Part shown: positions 1-11,471 of the stretch, piece after piece
Layout: the number at the start of each line of letters is the position of its first letter
How positions within the stretch are numbered: the first letter of the stretch is position 1
Notes under the pieces: model-generated
Databases searched by the model: none
What the model was told of the DNA's origin: nothing
Seen by the model: only the letters and a program-made list of their open reading frames with translations
Translations under genes and position numbers: made by a program
Assembly: GCF_018446385.1 (NCBI RefSeq)
Contig: NC_055996.1
Location: forward strand, 126,404,532 to 126,468,531
Direction: 5' to 3'
Length of the DNA stretch: 64,000 bases
Source: Zingiber officinale
Lineage: Eukaryota; Streptophyta; Magnoliopsida; Zingiberales; Zingiberaceae

Positions 1-589
1 ATTGGAAAAAATGGAGCATATTTTGAAAATTCTCATATTGAAAGTATTTGCTCATTCAACATAATTTAGATGTGATGCATATTAAAAAAAATTAATACTT
101 TTTTTAATACTGTGATGAATGTTATGGGTAAAACTAAAGACATAGCAAAATCATACGAGAAATTGAATAAATTAATTAATAGACCTGAGTTACATCAAAA
201 AATGAAACAACTAATAAATTTCCAATGACTTGCTATACATTGGACAAAGAAAGTAAGTAGACATTATGTAGTTAGTTGAAATAAATCTAATTCTCTGATG
301 GGTATGCCTTGAATATGGCTTGATACGTAACTATGAAGAAATTAAAAATGTTTAGAATGAAGAGTCATGACTGTCATGTGTTTATGTAAAAACTTATTCT
401 AATAGTTTTCCGTGACCTACTTCCTAATATTATTTGTAAGAACTTAAAGAATTGAATATGTTTTTCAAATATTTGAGATTGAGGGTTATTATGATGGTTG
501 ATGTGCTTCAATTAGAAATAGACATTCCTATTATACTATGTAAATTTGAGGGCATATTTCCACATGAATTTTTTATTCAATGAAACATA
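1..589 (+). pseudogene. Decayed CACTA (En/Spm) TNP2-type transposase fragment
   Basis: Read with stops and frame changes, this stretch resembles the TNP2 transposase of plant CACTA elements. Recognisable pieces in the expected order are a DVMHI-like stretch near 70-85, GKTKDIAKS near 125-150, NRPELH near 178-195, MKSHDCHVFM near 358-390, then FRDLLPNII and the CKxExIFPxxFF region near 410-580. TNP2 cuts and joins CACTA ends. This copy has many stop codons and cannot encode a working enzyme. It runs off the left edge and is cut at 590 by an LTR insertion. The family call rests on recalled TNP2 motifs, not on a search. Confidence 0.6.
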
Positions 590-1480
590 TGTTGGATCGA
601 GTGGACCAACTAGTGGGGGGTGAATAGCCTGCAATAAAAGTTAACTATTTCTCTTGCTCTTGAACTAGCAAGGATACACTAATTATTTAAAAACAAATAA
701 TAAAAAACATCAAGTAAGAAACTCAGACTTTTTACTTGATTTACAACCGGAGAGGTTGTTAATCCAAGGTAATAACAACTCACTAAAGATCTCCTTCTTT
801 GACAAGGTCGGAGGCAAAGAAGTCCCTTATAGCAGTTGGAAGCTCAAACTTTGACATAACAGAAATGGAAATGAAAGTACAAGTGTATTACTTTACAACT
901 AGGTTTAGGGCAATATTTATAGTGCATTGGTTGAAATGACCGTTTTGCTGGTGTGGCAATTTAAGGTGCCTTGAACAGAATGACGTTTGCTCATGTTTGG
1001 TTGATATGGCTAAAGGAAGCGCCTCAGTTCATCGGAGGAGCCTTAGTTCCGATGGAGGCGCCTTAGTGCAGCTAATGGGGACTCCATTGTTTATCTCCAC
1101 GGTAATAGCTCCAATCTCTTTCGAGCCACCTTGAGTTAATCTAAAGCGCCTCAGCTAATGTTCATCTAAGGCGCCTCCAGTCTACTATTCAGTCGAGTGG
1201 TCAATCTCATCATTAACCATTCTTCATTCCGCTCACTTGGATATACTCCGGTCGTCCGGAGTTGAGCTTAACCAAACCCAACTCTGACCTTCTCCTCGAG
1301 CAGACTTCCTCCTCGCTTCTCGTCCCTCAAATGCACTATGTGTGTCATTCTCGCTCCACTAATATACTCTTCTGCAGCTCCTCGTCCCTCAGATGTTTTG
1401 AGCTCATTGGCTCCTTTCTCATATCATCCTTCTCATTCGCTGTGGCTTCTGCTAGACTTCTTGTGATCCTAAGTTTCTGC
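590..1480 (-). mobile_element. Family B LTR (3' LTR of a gag-only element), outer part
   Basis: On the minus strand this LTR ends at 590 (plus strand starts TGTTGGATCGAG). It carries the family B layout: the gggggtgaatagcc tail, a paired 'taatccaaggt / aaggcggagg'-like block, and GGCGCC-type motifs at about 1020-1170. It is interrupted at 1481 by the complete element 1481-8827 and resumes at 8833, where the interrupted word is completed. The native LTR length without the insertion is about 970 bp. Confidence 0.8.
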
Positions 1481-1989
1481 TGTTGGGACCGAAAAGTAGC
1501 TAGAGGGGGGTGAATAGCTCGTCGCGTGCTAGGTGCTCGTCGTTGCTTGTTTCTTCAAGGATGTGCAGCGGAAATACAAGAAACAAACCACACAACACTA
1601 ACAAGGTTGGTTTACTTGGTATCCACCTCACAAGAGGTGACTAGTCCAAGGATCCACACATACTCACGCACCCTCCACTAATAAAACCCTCCTTTTCGGT
1701 AACTACCGAAGGCGGAGAAGCCCTACAAGACTCTCAATACAAGAAGAAGGAAAGGGAAACAAAATACAAGCGCAAAGCTTTCAATGAGTACAGAAAACCC
1801 TAACCCTAGCTTCTCTTCTTGTCTTTGATCCGCCTCTTGACTTGGAAAACCTCCAAGATCCTTCAAGAACTGGCGATCTGAGCTTTGAGAGCGTTGTGGA
1901 GAAGCTGGCGAGAGATCTGAGCTTTGTCGTGGAAGCGATGCCGAAGGAAATGAACGCCTGCGGCTTAAATCGACGCTAACAGTCGGATC

Positions 1990-2225
1990 CCGATCGATTG
2001 GATTGCTCCCAATCGATCGGGGAGGCTTTGGATCGATCCACGGATCGATCCAGCGCTTATCGCGCGAAGCAGCAGCGTCCCAATCGATCCAGCGCTTATC
2101 GCGCGAAGCAGCAGCGTCCCAATCGATCCACTGATCGATTGGGACCTCTGGATCGATCCACTGATCGATCCAGAGGCTTTCTGTTCGCTGGGAAAAGCCT
2201 GGATCGATCCACTGATCGATCCAGC
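1990..2225. repeat. Cluster of GATCGATCCA palindromic motifs
   Basis: The palindrome ATCGAT recurs within GATCGATCCA and its reverse complement, often as close pairs such as gatcgatccactgatcgatc. A 42-bp unit (gcttatcgcgcgaagcagca and flanks) is duplicated at about 2056-2110. A translation here gives repeated WIDQWIDP, which is a by-product of the motif. Confidence 0.85.
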
Positions 2226-2559
2226 TCTTGGTTTTTGCCCAAAACCAACTACCAAACCTCTCAAACCAACATCCGGTCAACCTTGACCTGTTGGTACATC
2301 ATGCCTAGCATCTGGTCACTCTCTTGACCTGCCAGGACTCCTCACCAAGTGTCCGGTCAATGCCTTTGACCCACTTGGACTTTTCTCTTTGTGCCAAGTA
2401 TCCGGTCACTCCCTTGACCTACTTGGACTTCCACCAGATGTCTAATCAACCTTGACCCATCTGGATTTCCTCGTGCCAAGTATCCAGTCAATCCTTTGAC
2501 CTACTTGGACTTCCCAACACTAGATGTTCGATCATCCTTGATCCATCTGAATTTTCCCT

Positions 2560-2800
2560 TGCCTGGCTTCACTCACCAGGACTTTCACCTAGCTTCACTC
2601 ACTAGGGTTTTCCATCTGCCTGACTTCACTCACCAGGACTTTCACCTAGCTTCACTCACTAGGGTTTTCCATCTGCCTAGCTTCACTCACTAGGACTTTC
2701 ACCTAGCTTTACTCACTAGGGTTTTCCATCTGCTTAGCTTCACTCACTAGGACTTTCCATCTGCCTAGATTCACTCACTAGGGCTTTCCATCTTCCTAAC
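2560..2800. repeat. LTR minisatellite (CTAGCTTCACTCACTAGG)
   Basis: About eight monomers of roughly 26-32 bp, alternating 'tttcacctagcttcactcactaggg' and 'ccatctgcctgacttcactcacc' type units. It lies on the start side of the minus-strand LTR. The same array occurs at 8330-8640 and 12560-12830 with different copy numbers. Confidence 0.85.
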
Positions 2801-2994
2801 CTTCCAGTTAGGACTTCCCAGTCAGGTAACCTACTTGACTCTTCTTCATCCACACTGATCATTCCCTGATCAGAATCTCCCCACATGAACAACTGCACCT
2901 GCATTGTCCATGTATTGTCAAACATCGAAACTATGACCAAGACTCAAGCTTGGTCAACTCAGTCAATCTTGACCTAAGGGATATTGCACCAACA

Positions 2995-3008
2995 ATCTCC
3001 CCCTTTTT
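2995..3008 (-). other. Polypurine tract of the family A element
   Basis: The minus-strand sequence AAAAAGGGGGAGAT abuts the 3' LTR at 2994. This is the usual site where plus-strand DNA synthesis is primed. Confidence 0.85.
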
Positions 3009-5315
3009 GATGTTTGACAATACCTTTAAGTTAGGATCACTCTGAGTTAAGCTAATCCCATAGCCTTAACTCTCTTCATGCTAAAGTATGAATGTTGGTT
3101 CCCTTCATTCTCCCCCTATGACCTCCCCCATAGGTAGTGAAGGCCTAACTTAAACCATACATTCTCCCCCTATTGGCACACATCAAACAAACACTATCTC
3201 TTCCCCTGAAGAGATACTCATCATTGGTTACAACTACACTCGTTGAACCTTTATCCCTTTTGAAACTCTCCCCCTGAAGAGTTTCTCAAGGTTGTAATCA
3301 ACATCATAATGAAGGTCTCATACCCTTCATTTTCCCTACATTCTCCCGCAATGTAGACAAATGCCCGACCTTGAGCATTTTTCAACCACTTGGAATACCA
3401 CTTGAAATAATGAGGATATCCACTCCCCATTTCAAGTTCAAATGTTCATTCATGAGCATTTTCTCTAAAGAAGGTTAACCACCCTCCAAGGTTAAAAAAA
3501 TAATGTTTCATGTCTTTAACGAGTCCCTCCCCCTAAAGGCATGGTGGTAACCTCTGTCATTGCAACAACAATGACTTGGAGTCCCTAAACCTTTAGGAAC
3601 CCAAATTTAGAAGTTTTGAGGTTCAAATGTTCAAAATTTGAAACAAACCTCAACCTAAACTTCAATTTAGTCTTCCTTAACCAATCCAGCCTTGTTTTCA
3701 ACATGAAAACACCCTTTTTATGTATACAAATGTATTTTGAGGGGTTAGAAATGGTTACCTAGATTAAAATAGGTTTAAAATGCTGAAATCAGACCTTCCC
3801 AGCCAAAATCAGTAACTTGGATCGATTGGAGTTGGGTTCCAATCGATTGAACCTTGCTGAATCGATTCAGGAGGGCTGGATCGATCGGTGGATCGATCCA
3901 GACGGCTTCTGTTCGCAGAAAGTCTTCTCTCAATCGATCGTCCGATCGATTGAGACCCTTCAATCGATCGGGTGATCGATTGAGGTCTGAAAGTTGCTGA
4001 AATTCAATTTCAATCAACTTCAGAAACCCCTAGAAAATTCTACAAAATTCCAAAAATCATGAAAATTTGTGTAGACATTGTTTAGGGCATATATTATCAT
4101 GGAAAAATAGTTTTCTATGAAAATACTTCATGTTTTTCAAAGATTGACACAAGCTTGAAAACTTGCTAAAACTTTAGCGTTTTCTTCAAGTTTGTGTCTA
4201 ACTATTCAATGGTGATTACTATCAAAAGATAGCCTTTACCAAGGTTTTCCAAAAGCCTTTTAAAATAATTTTCAAAACCAATATCCCATCACATTCCTTG
4301 GGCTTAATGCACATGACTTGTACATTAGCTTTCCCAATGATAGGAAAACACATAACTATGTGTTTTGATGAACCTAAAACTCAAAAGAATGCACTAAATC
4401 AATATCTTGAGTTTTATTCATCTTCCTAACATCTCACTTGTATCTAATGTGCACTAAAACACATACAAGTCACCTTATAGTCCTTGTGAGATGTGAGATT
4501 TTGGTTTTGCCCTATTCTAGGGATCATGCATATCTATCTAGGTATTTTAGAGATATTAGACATCCACCTAGGATGTCACTTGTTAATAAGTGTTGTTAAT
4601 TGTTATTTGTCCTTAATTACAAGGAATTAAACTTAATGCATGATTATGTTATGACATACATCAAAAGGAAATAATTTTCAAAAGAAAATATCCTATAACT
4701 ATATGATGTATGAATGTCATGACATGGTATTTTTGGATTTTTCATAATAAAATATGAATGCAAAAATAGACATGATGTCATGACATATGATGGGCAAACA
4801 ATCATGGCAAGGTTTAGCATAAATAAAATATACCTAGATTACCTTTCTAAGTATCCTTAACCACTTAGATAACTCAAAATATATCACTTGTTTTAACTTA
4901 AAACGTTTAACCTAGATTGCCCTAAATGCTTCAAAGAAATGTCAAAACCTAAATTGACATTTCTATTTCTCTTGATTTGTTTATGCCACTTAAAAATTAA
5001 GCATATCCTCAAATGTTGGCATATTCCATTTTTCCTCAAGAGTAATCACATAAATTAAGGCCCAGATTGCCTTAAATTTCTAGGAGAATACCAAAATCCC
5101 AACTTGGTATTTCTCTAGGTTTTCCCAATTTATGCCATTTTAAGATAAAATCAATTTTTCCACCATTAGGCACATTTTACTCTTTCAAGGAGTAAATAAT
5201 AATTTCATTTCATTTTCAAAGGTTAACAAAAACCTTGAAAATGCTCCTTGAGTGTCAATTTCCTCAAAGTTGGGTTAACTACCCTTCTAATCAGAGTTGA
5301 CACTCTCTAACCCAT
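3009..5315 (-). other. Non-coding internal region of the family A element
   Basis: Between gag and the polypurine tract I see no reading frame with recognisable pol motifs. The stretch is AT-rich with many short polypurine runs on the minus strand (ccctccccctaa types on the plus strand). A second cluster of ATCGAT motifs lies at 3820-3990, similar to that in the LTR. Confidence 0.7.
3820..3990. repeat. Internal ATCGAT palindrome cluster
   Basis: About ten ATCGAT or near copies in 170 bp, including paired forms (ggatcgatcggtggatcgatc, caatcgatcgggtgatcgattg). It sits inside the element, not in the LTR, so the motif has been amplified in two places of the same transposon. Confidence 0.8.
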
Positions 5316-7230
5316 CTATGGGGTAGAGAAGATGCTCCTAGGAACCCAACACCTATTGGTGCTTCTTGGATGCTCTAGGTACTCACTAGGGATAACTTCC
5401 CTAGATACCTTCCTAGTGATCTTGTTGGACTTCTTAGAAGCCTTGGTCACATTTTCTAGGTCAACTCTAGGGATAGCCTCCCTTGTGACCTTGTTAGTGA
5501 CTTTCTTAGACTTCTTAGAAGTCTTAGTCACTTTGGTTGCAAAGATACTTCTAGGGATATCTTCCCTTGTATCCTTGACTTGACATCTAGACTTAGGGTT
5601 TGTTCCATAACTATATGGAACCCTATGATAACTAGGCACATCCTTTTTTGCTTTGGGTTTGTATCCCAAAACTCTATGACCATTTGATGGCTTTTGTACC
5701 CCTAAACCTAGGTTATGCTCATTTTGCCCTAATAGGATATTTTCCAATCTTTTTAGGGTCTTTTCTAATTTATCAAGTCTTGACCTCAAGACTTGATTTT
5801 CCCTCACTAAGTCCTTAGTATTTGATTTTTCATTTGATCCATGAGCATTTTTATTCTTGGGCTTGTATCTATTATCCTTAGTGTTCTTGCCCAAATGTCT
5901 ATCTACCTTCCTAACCTTAGGTTGGGTAGTCTTGGCATGTAGGGCCACATGCTTTTCCTTAATGCCCTCATGCTTTCTATTCTTATGGTAAATTGCATTA
6001 AAATGATAAAAATTAGAACTATCATGTTTTTTACCATAACGTAAAGAGGTGGGCTCAATAAATGTTACCTTCTTCTTTACCTTGGAGGCTCCCCCTTGAC
6101 TAGTGCCTCCTTGAGCCTTGACTATCTTCTTCCCTTTGAGGCATTGACTTCGGTAATGCCCTTTTTGTTGACACAAGAAGCACACAATGTACTCCTTGCT
6201 CTTCTTTGTCCCGGGGATGGTCTCCTTGGGCTTCTCCTTGCCCTTTTGTGCCACTTGGCCCTTCTTCTTGACCAATTTAGGGCATTTACTTTTGTAATGC
6301 CCATGTTCCCTACATTCAAAGCATATGATATGATTTTTATTATTAATTGAAATGTTTATACCTTTCCTTGTAGGGGTGGCATCTTCTCCTTTTGATCCGG
6401 AGTAGAAGCTTCCTCTTGATCCGAAGATATTCCTCCATTCGATTTTACTTGACTTGCGGAGGTGGAAGCTTCTTCATCCTCATCTTCTCTTGACCAGGAT
6501 GTGGAGGATTCTTCTTGCTCTTGCTCCGGTGTCAATGAAGATTGCTCCCCCTCAATCCTAGAGGTGGAGGCTTCACCTTCTTCTTCATCCTCTTGTACAT
6601 GAAACAAGGAATATGCTCCTTCCTTGCTCTTTTGATTGCACTCCTTTGAGGATGAAGCTTCTTGGACTTCCTCTTCTTCGGAAGTTGAGCATCTCTCAAC
6701 TTCGGAGTCCTCCTCTTGATCTTGCTCCAATGAGTCACCCTCTTTGGATTCCTCTTGATTCGGTACAGTGGAGGGTTCTTCATGGATTGTTGCCAATTTG
6801 CTCTAAAGCTCCTTGGCATCGTTGAATTCTCCGATTTGAGCCAAAATATGGCTAGGCAATAAGTTGACCAAAAGCTTGGTCACTTTATCATTTGCCTCGC
6901 TCCTTTGAATTTGCTCCAAGCTCCATTTGCTTTTCTTGAGAAGCTTGCCCTTGGAGTTTATTGGAGCTTTGAAGCCTTCCATTAGAGCAAACCATTGCTC
7001 TATCTCCATCATAAGAAAATTTTCGATTCTTGATTTCCAAGAATCGAAGCTTGTGGATGTGTACGGTGGAGCCACCCTTGTGTCAAATCCAAGTCCATCT
7101 TGGAATTGCATCTTGAAGTTGAGCTTCTTGAAATCTTTAACTTTTGATGAATTTGCTTCAACTTCTTCACCCTCTAGCTTTGCTTGTTTTGTTTGCCCCT
7201 TCCGGCGATGATTCCGGCGAAGAGCGACCT
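5316..7230 (-). pseudogene. gag of the family A element, two zinc knuckles, broken
   Basis: Gag coats the element's RNA in cytoplasmic particles. Read on the minus strand from about 7111, an N-terminal domain contains FDSWKSRIENFLM and an EQWFALMEG stretch, as in the UBN2/DUF4219 copia-type gag. A TAG (where TGG is expected, after AKEL) ends it at 6803. An acidic, Glu/Ser-rich stretch follows (6796-6356), then a frame change. Next come two CX2CX4HX4C zinc knuckles, CFECREHGHYKSKC (6282-6323) and CFLCQQKGHYRSQC (6141-6182), a Lys-rich region, a coiled coil (LRSRLDKLEKTLKRLENIL) and a basic tail ending at 5316. At least one nonsense and one frameshift break it. No protease follows. Confidence 0.8.
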
Positions 7231-7243
7231 CGCTCTGATACCA
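7231..7243 (-). other. Primer-binding site (tRNA-iMet type)
   Basis: The minus-strand sequence TGGTATCAGAGCG lies 2 bp inside the 5' LTR. It matches the site used by most plant copia-type elements, which pairs with the 3' end of initiator tRNA-Met. Confidence 0.9.
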
Positions 7244-7245
7244 CT

Positions 7246-8827
7246 TGTTGGGACCGAAAAGTAGCTAGAGGGGGGGGGGGGTGAATAGCTCGTCGCGTGC
7301 TAGGTGCTCGTCGTTGCTTGTTTCTTCAAGGATGTGCAGCGGAAATACAAGAAACAAACCACACAACGCTAACAATGTTGGTTTACTTGGTATCCACCTC
7401 ACAAGAGGTGACTAGTCCAAGGATCCACACCTACTCACGCACCCTCCACTAATAAAACCCTCCTTTTCGGTAACTACCGAAGGCGGAGAAGCCCTACAAG
7501 ACTCTCAATACAAGAAGAAGGAAAGGGAAACAAAATACAAGCGCAAAGCTTACAATGAGTACAGAAAACCCTAACCCTAGCTTCTCTTCTTGTCTTTGAT
7601 CCGCCTCTTGACTTGGAAAACCTCCAAGATCCTTCAAGAACTGGCGATCTGAGCTTTGAGAGCGCTGTGGAGAAGCTGGCGAGAGATCTGAGCTTTGTCG
7701 TGGAAGCGATTCCGAAGGAAATGAACGCCTGCGGCTTAAATCGACGCTAACGGTCGGATCCCGATCGATTGGATTGCTCCCAATCGACCGGGGAGGCTTT
7801 GGATCGATCCACGGATCGATCCAGAGCGCCTCTGTGCTCTTGGAAAAATGCCTGAATCGATCCACGGATCGATCCAGCGCTTATCGCGCGAAGCAGCAGC
7901 GTCCCAATCGATCCACTGATCGATCCATAGGCTTTCTGTTCGCTGGGAAAAGCCTGGATCGATCCACCGATCGATCCAGCTCTTGGTTTTTGACCAAAAC
8001 CAAGTCCCAAACCTCTCAAACCAACTCCCAAACCTCTCAAACCAACATCCGATCAACCTTGACCTGTTGGTACATCATGACTAGCATCTGGTCACTCTCT
8101 TGACCTGCCAGGACTCCCCACCAAGTGTCCGGTCAATCCCTTTGACCCACTTGGACTTTTCTCTTTGTGCCAAGTATCCGGTCACTCCCTTGACCTACTT
8201 GGACTTCCACCAGATGTCTAGTCAACCTTGACCCATCTAGATTTCCTCGTGCCAAGTATCCAGTCAATCTTTTGACCTACTTGGACTTCCCAACACTAGA
8301 TGTCCGATCATCCTTGATCCATCTGAATTTTCCCTTGCCTGGCTTCACTCACCAGGACTTTCACCTAGCTTCACTCACTAGGGTTTTCCATCTGCCTGAC
8401 TTCACTCACCAGGACTTTCACCTAGCTTCACTCACTAGGGTTTTCCATCTGCCTGACTTCACTCACCAGGACTTTCACCTAGCTTCACTCACTAGGGTTT
8501 TCCATCTGCCTAGCTTCACTCACTAGGACTTTCACCTAGCTTTACTCACTAGGGTTTTCCATCTGCCTAGCTTCACTCACTAGGACTTTCCATCTGCCTA
8601 TTTTCACTCACTAGGGCTTTCCATCTGCCTAACCTTCCAGTTAGGACTTCCCAGTCAGGTAACCTACTTGACTCTTCTTCATCCACACTGATCAGTCCCT
8701 GATCAGAATCTTCCCACATGAACAACTGCACCTGCATTGTCCATGTATTGTCAAACATCGAAACTATGACCAAGACTCAAGCTTGGTCAACTCAGTCAAT
8801 CTTGACCTAAGGGATATTGCACCAACA
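7246..8827 (-). repeat. 5' LTR of the family A element
   Basis: Near copy of 1481-2994 with the same termini, a longer CTAGCTTCACTCAC array (about 8330-8640), an ATCGAT cluster at about 7755-7980 rearranged relative to the partner, and an unusually long G run near 7269-7281. Going down the minus strand, the cluster is followed by a TTTAAG-like stretch near 7735-7740 and then by the leader. Confidence 0.92.
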
Positions 8828-8832
8828 TCTGC

Positions 8833-8914
8833 ACCCTTAGACACAATACATCAAATCACACATGACATAACTTAACTTGGTTGATCAACATCAAAACTAA
8901 CTTGGAATACTTGC
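8833..8914 (-). mobile_element. Family B LTR, inner part (start of the split LTR)
   Basis: Continues the LTR broken at 1480. On the minus strand it starts TGCAAGTATTCCAAG at 8914, then the family B start region with GATCAACC. A polypurine tract (minus AAAAAAGGAGAGAT) follows at 8915-8928. This therefore marks the 3' LTR of a minus-strand element whose body lies at higher coordinates. Confidence 0.75.
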
Positions 8915-10583
8915 AATCTCTCCTTTTTTATGTGCATCAATCCGAGTTAAAGTTATAGAAAACAAATAATAAATAATTTATGTTAAATCATTTATAAACA
9001 ATTAATCATAAATATTTGCAATCATAATAATAATGTTTTGCAATTAAGTCATCCCTCTTAATTTAATATTACTCTCCCTCTTTTGATTACCTAAAAAAAA
9101 TGGAAAAAATTAATAAAAAATGGCATAGAAAACATTTGAAAAATTTTCTGGAGGGTTTTATAGATCATCTAAGGTTATGTATTTTTACTAAAATTATTTT
9201 GCATATAAAATAATTTTTAAAAATTAATTTTTGAAAATCTAAAAAAAATTATAAATGTCAAACAGAATCAATCCGATCAAAAAAAAATTGATGAGAAAAC
9301 TATTTTTCTTATAATCAAAATAAATATTTTTGTAAAAAAATAATTATTCTTGAAATTAAATTGTTAAAAATATTTTTATATGTCAAAATAATTTACCATT
9401 TTTTCTTAATATTGACAATATAATGTTTATATGTAGAAAAATCAAGATTTTCAAAAATCAATCACTAAAAATTTTAAATTTTAAAATTTCATTTTTTGGG
9501 AAAAAATCATAAAAAATTAATTTAATGGTCGAAAAAAATTTCTACTAGCAAATAACATATTTTTTATTAAAAAGAAATTAAACCTAAAGAAAATCAAACA
9601 GAAAATATAAAATTAATTTTGCCAATCATGATAAAAAATTAAACAAATTAATTTCTATCAATTAAATTTCCAAAAATATTAATAGAATAAAATAGATTTT
9701 GGAATCTAATATAGATTTTTACCCACGGGATTGATCAGATATTTTTTAGGAATAATTTTTTTAATATTTTTATAATTTGAACCCTATGATTCCTAATATA
9801 CCAATTAAATTCTTCAGAATATTTAAAATTTGAAATTAGTAAGAAATTTGAATTTAAGCCTATACTATCTTTTTCTAACATTTATATTCGATCTTTTATT
9901 TTTTTTTCAACCTTAATTTTATCAAATTTTTCTATGGGACATGCATTTTGTAAATTAATTCTGAAGTCAATGTTGTCCTTTTTTTAATGTTACATACTCT
10001 ATTTTTAGTTTCCACAATGATCTAGAAATTTTTTTATACATTTGTATAATTGATCATGAGAAAGCTAACGTATCTCACTTATAGTGTCAGATTTGTAATT
10101 GGATGCTCCCTCTTCATTGTTGTTTTCCTCTGAAGTAGCTTCCCTTCATCGATGCTCTCCTCTTGATAGTCAGTTGTTAGTGCTAGTCCGATGTATTCCT
10201 CTGTCTCAAACTCTCCTGATGTCGACTCGCTCCAAGTTGCTTTGAGGTTCTTCTATTTGAACCTTCTTAACCTTTTGTCCTTTTTTATTTCTTTGTTCTT
10301 CAATCTGGGGTTGTCCTTGATATACCCTTCTTCAATGCAGCTGTAACACCTCAATCCTTCCTTATATAAGTTTTTTGGCTTGTGTCTTATCAAAGTTGTT
10401 AATTTTTTTTTTTTTTAAATTTCCTTACTATATAGGCCTTTTCATTTTCGTCGAGGGATGATTATGAATTTGATTTGATTTTTTGACTTTTAGCCCTACG
10501 TTGTGTTTCAGCTCATTTTCTTTATGCACATTGAGATTCATGAAGTTCTAAAGTTTTCTAAAGTACTTACCTTGAGATCCTTA
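8915..10583 (-). pseudogene. Internal remnant of the outer family B gag element
   Basis: AT-rich post-gag DNA (8930-10060) is followed by a decayed gag C-terminal region at about 10080-10450. The latter is recognisable by similarity to 30340-30700: the same order of Asp/Ser-rich tail, Lys-rich segment and degenerate zinc knuckle (near 10320-10350). A trace of the conserved gag C-terminal motif is at about 9690-9830. The copy has stops throughout. It is cut at 10584 by a plus-strand LTR, and I do not find the rest of this gag. Confidence 0.6.
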
Positions 10584-10772
10584 TATTGGTACATTTTTTC
10601 TAGGTCAAGGTTGACTAGTTTGACTAAGCTTGAGTCGACTCAAGCTTGAGTCTTGATGTTTGAGTTTTGATATTTGTCAATATATGAAGATTGTAGGTGC
10701 AATTATCTATTTGGGGAGATTATTAGCATAATTCCTTTCTGGTCAAGATTTGACCTATTTGATGTGAAGAAG
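10584..10772 (+). mobile_element. Family A-like LTR, first part (interrupted)
   Basis: Starts TATTGGTACATTTTTTC (TG mutated to TA), then ctaggtcaaggttgactag and gactcaagcttgagtc, matching the start of 18278 and, reversed, of 2994. It breaks at the AGAAG duplication (10768-10772) and resumes at 17092 as 'agtcaagtaggtt', restoring the family sequence. Confidence 0.75.
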
Positions 10773-11471
10773 TCTCATGCCTCGAGGGTATACTTGTCCG
10801 CCGAATCAGACGGTACCCCTAGTGATAATATAAGAAATACAATATCGAACCAATTCAAGCCAACATAAAAAAGTGCTAATGTAATATAAAAATAACAAGT
10901 CACGAATGATAATACATGTATGTATGCATGTACATGTGAAACACTAAAAAATTCAGAACAGATAGAACTGTAACTATAAGCAATGGAAACAATAAAACAA
11001 AGCAACTCAACATAAATCCAACTCGAGCGAGATTGGTAGCCAAGACCTCTGAGTGACACAACACCTCCTCTATCTGCTAACCTGAAAGTCAAGGGAAAAA
11101 CAAAGGGTAGTGAGTACAACCACTCATTGGATAGAAGAAGATAGTGCATAAATAATATACTGACAGGAGATCAAAAGATGCAGTCTTAGGTAAAATACTT
11201 ATTAACTAATGTAGGTGTCCCAAAATAATCACCATCTAACCAAAAGTATAATCAATAACATAGCACTTCACTAACCTGCTCAATCAAGTATAACCAACAA
11301 ATCAGAAGTGCATACAATACATCCAAACCTACACGCACAAATATATGATCGACATATGGCAAGCATATAACCAATACTAACTGCAGGAGAATGCTCTACC
11401 ATGGATGGTCCCGTGGGCAATCAAGGTAAATGACTAGTCACTGTCTGTGGGAGAACACTCTACCATGGATG

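Larger units (their letters stand above)
1481..2994 (-). repeat. 3' LTR of the family A element
   Basis: Termini are TGTTGGTGCAA at the high end (minus-strand start) and GGTCCCAACA at the low end. It contains a GATCGATCCA motif cluster (1990-2225) and a CTAGCTTCACTCAC minisatellite (about 2560-2800). It is 1514 bp, against 1582 bp for the partner LTR. Most of the difference is copy number in the minisatellite. Confidence 0.92.
1481..8827 (-). mobile_element. Complete family A gag-only LTR retrotransposon (7.3 kb)
   Basis: Two LTRs in the same minus orientation (3' LTR 1481-2994, 5' LTR 7246-8827) bound an internal region with a Met-type primer-binding site next to the 5' LTR and a polypurine tract next to the 3' LTR. 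The flanks are a perfect 5-bp duplication, TCTGC at 1476-1480 and 8828-8832, so this is one integration. Inside there is a broken gag with two zinc knuckles, and I find no protease, integrase, reverse transcriptase or RNase H. It is therefore a non-autonomous element of the LARD/TR-GAG kind, needing an autonomous partner's enzymes. Between gag and the 3' LTR lie 2.3 kb without coding capacity. Confidence 0.92.

Noticed and set aside
1990..2225. Regular short repeats as a possible CRISPR-like array
   Set aside because: Repeats are 10-12 bp palindromes with irregular spacing inside an LTR of a plant retrotransposon. No constant spacer length, no cas genes.
1723..2280. 185-codon minus-strand frame rich in WIDQWIDP repeats (and similar at 7494-8056, 11816-12275)
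   Set aside because: The repeats are the direct translation of GATCGATCCA clusters in an LTR, and frames on both strands show the same pattern. No protein family, and the frame changes between LTR copies.
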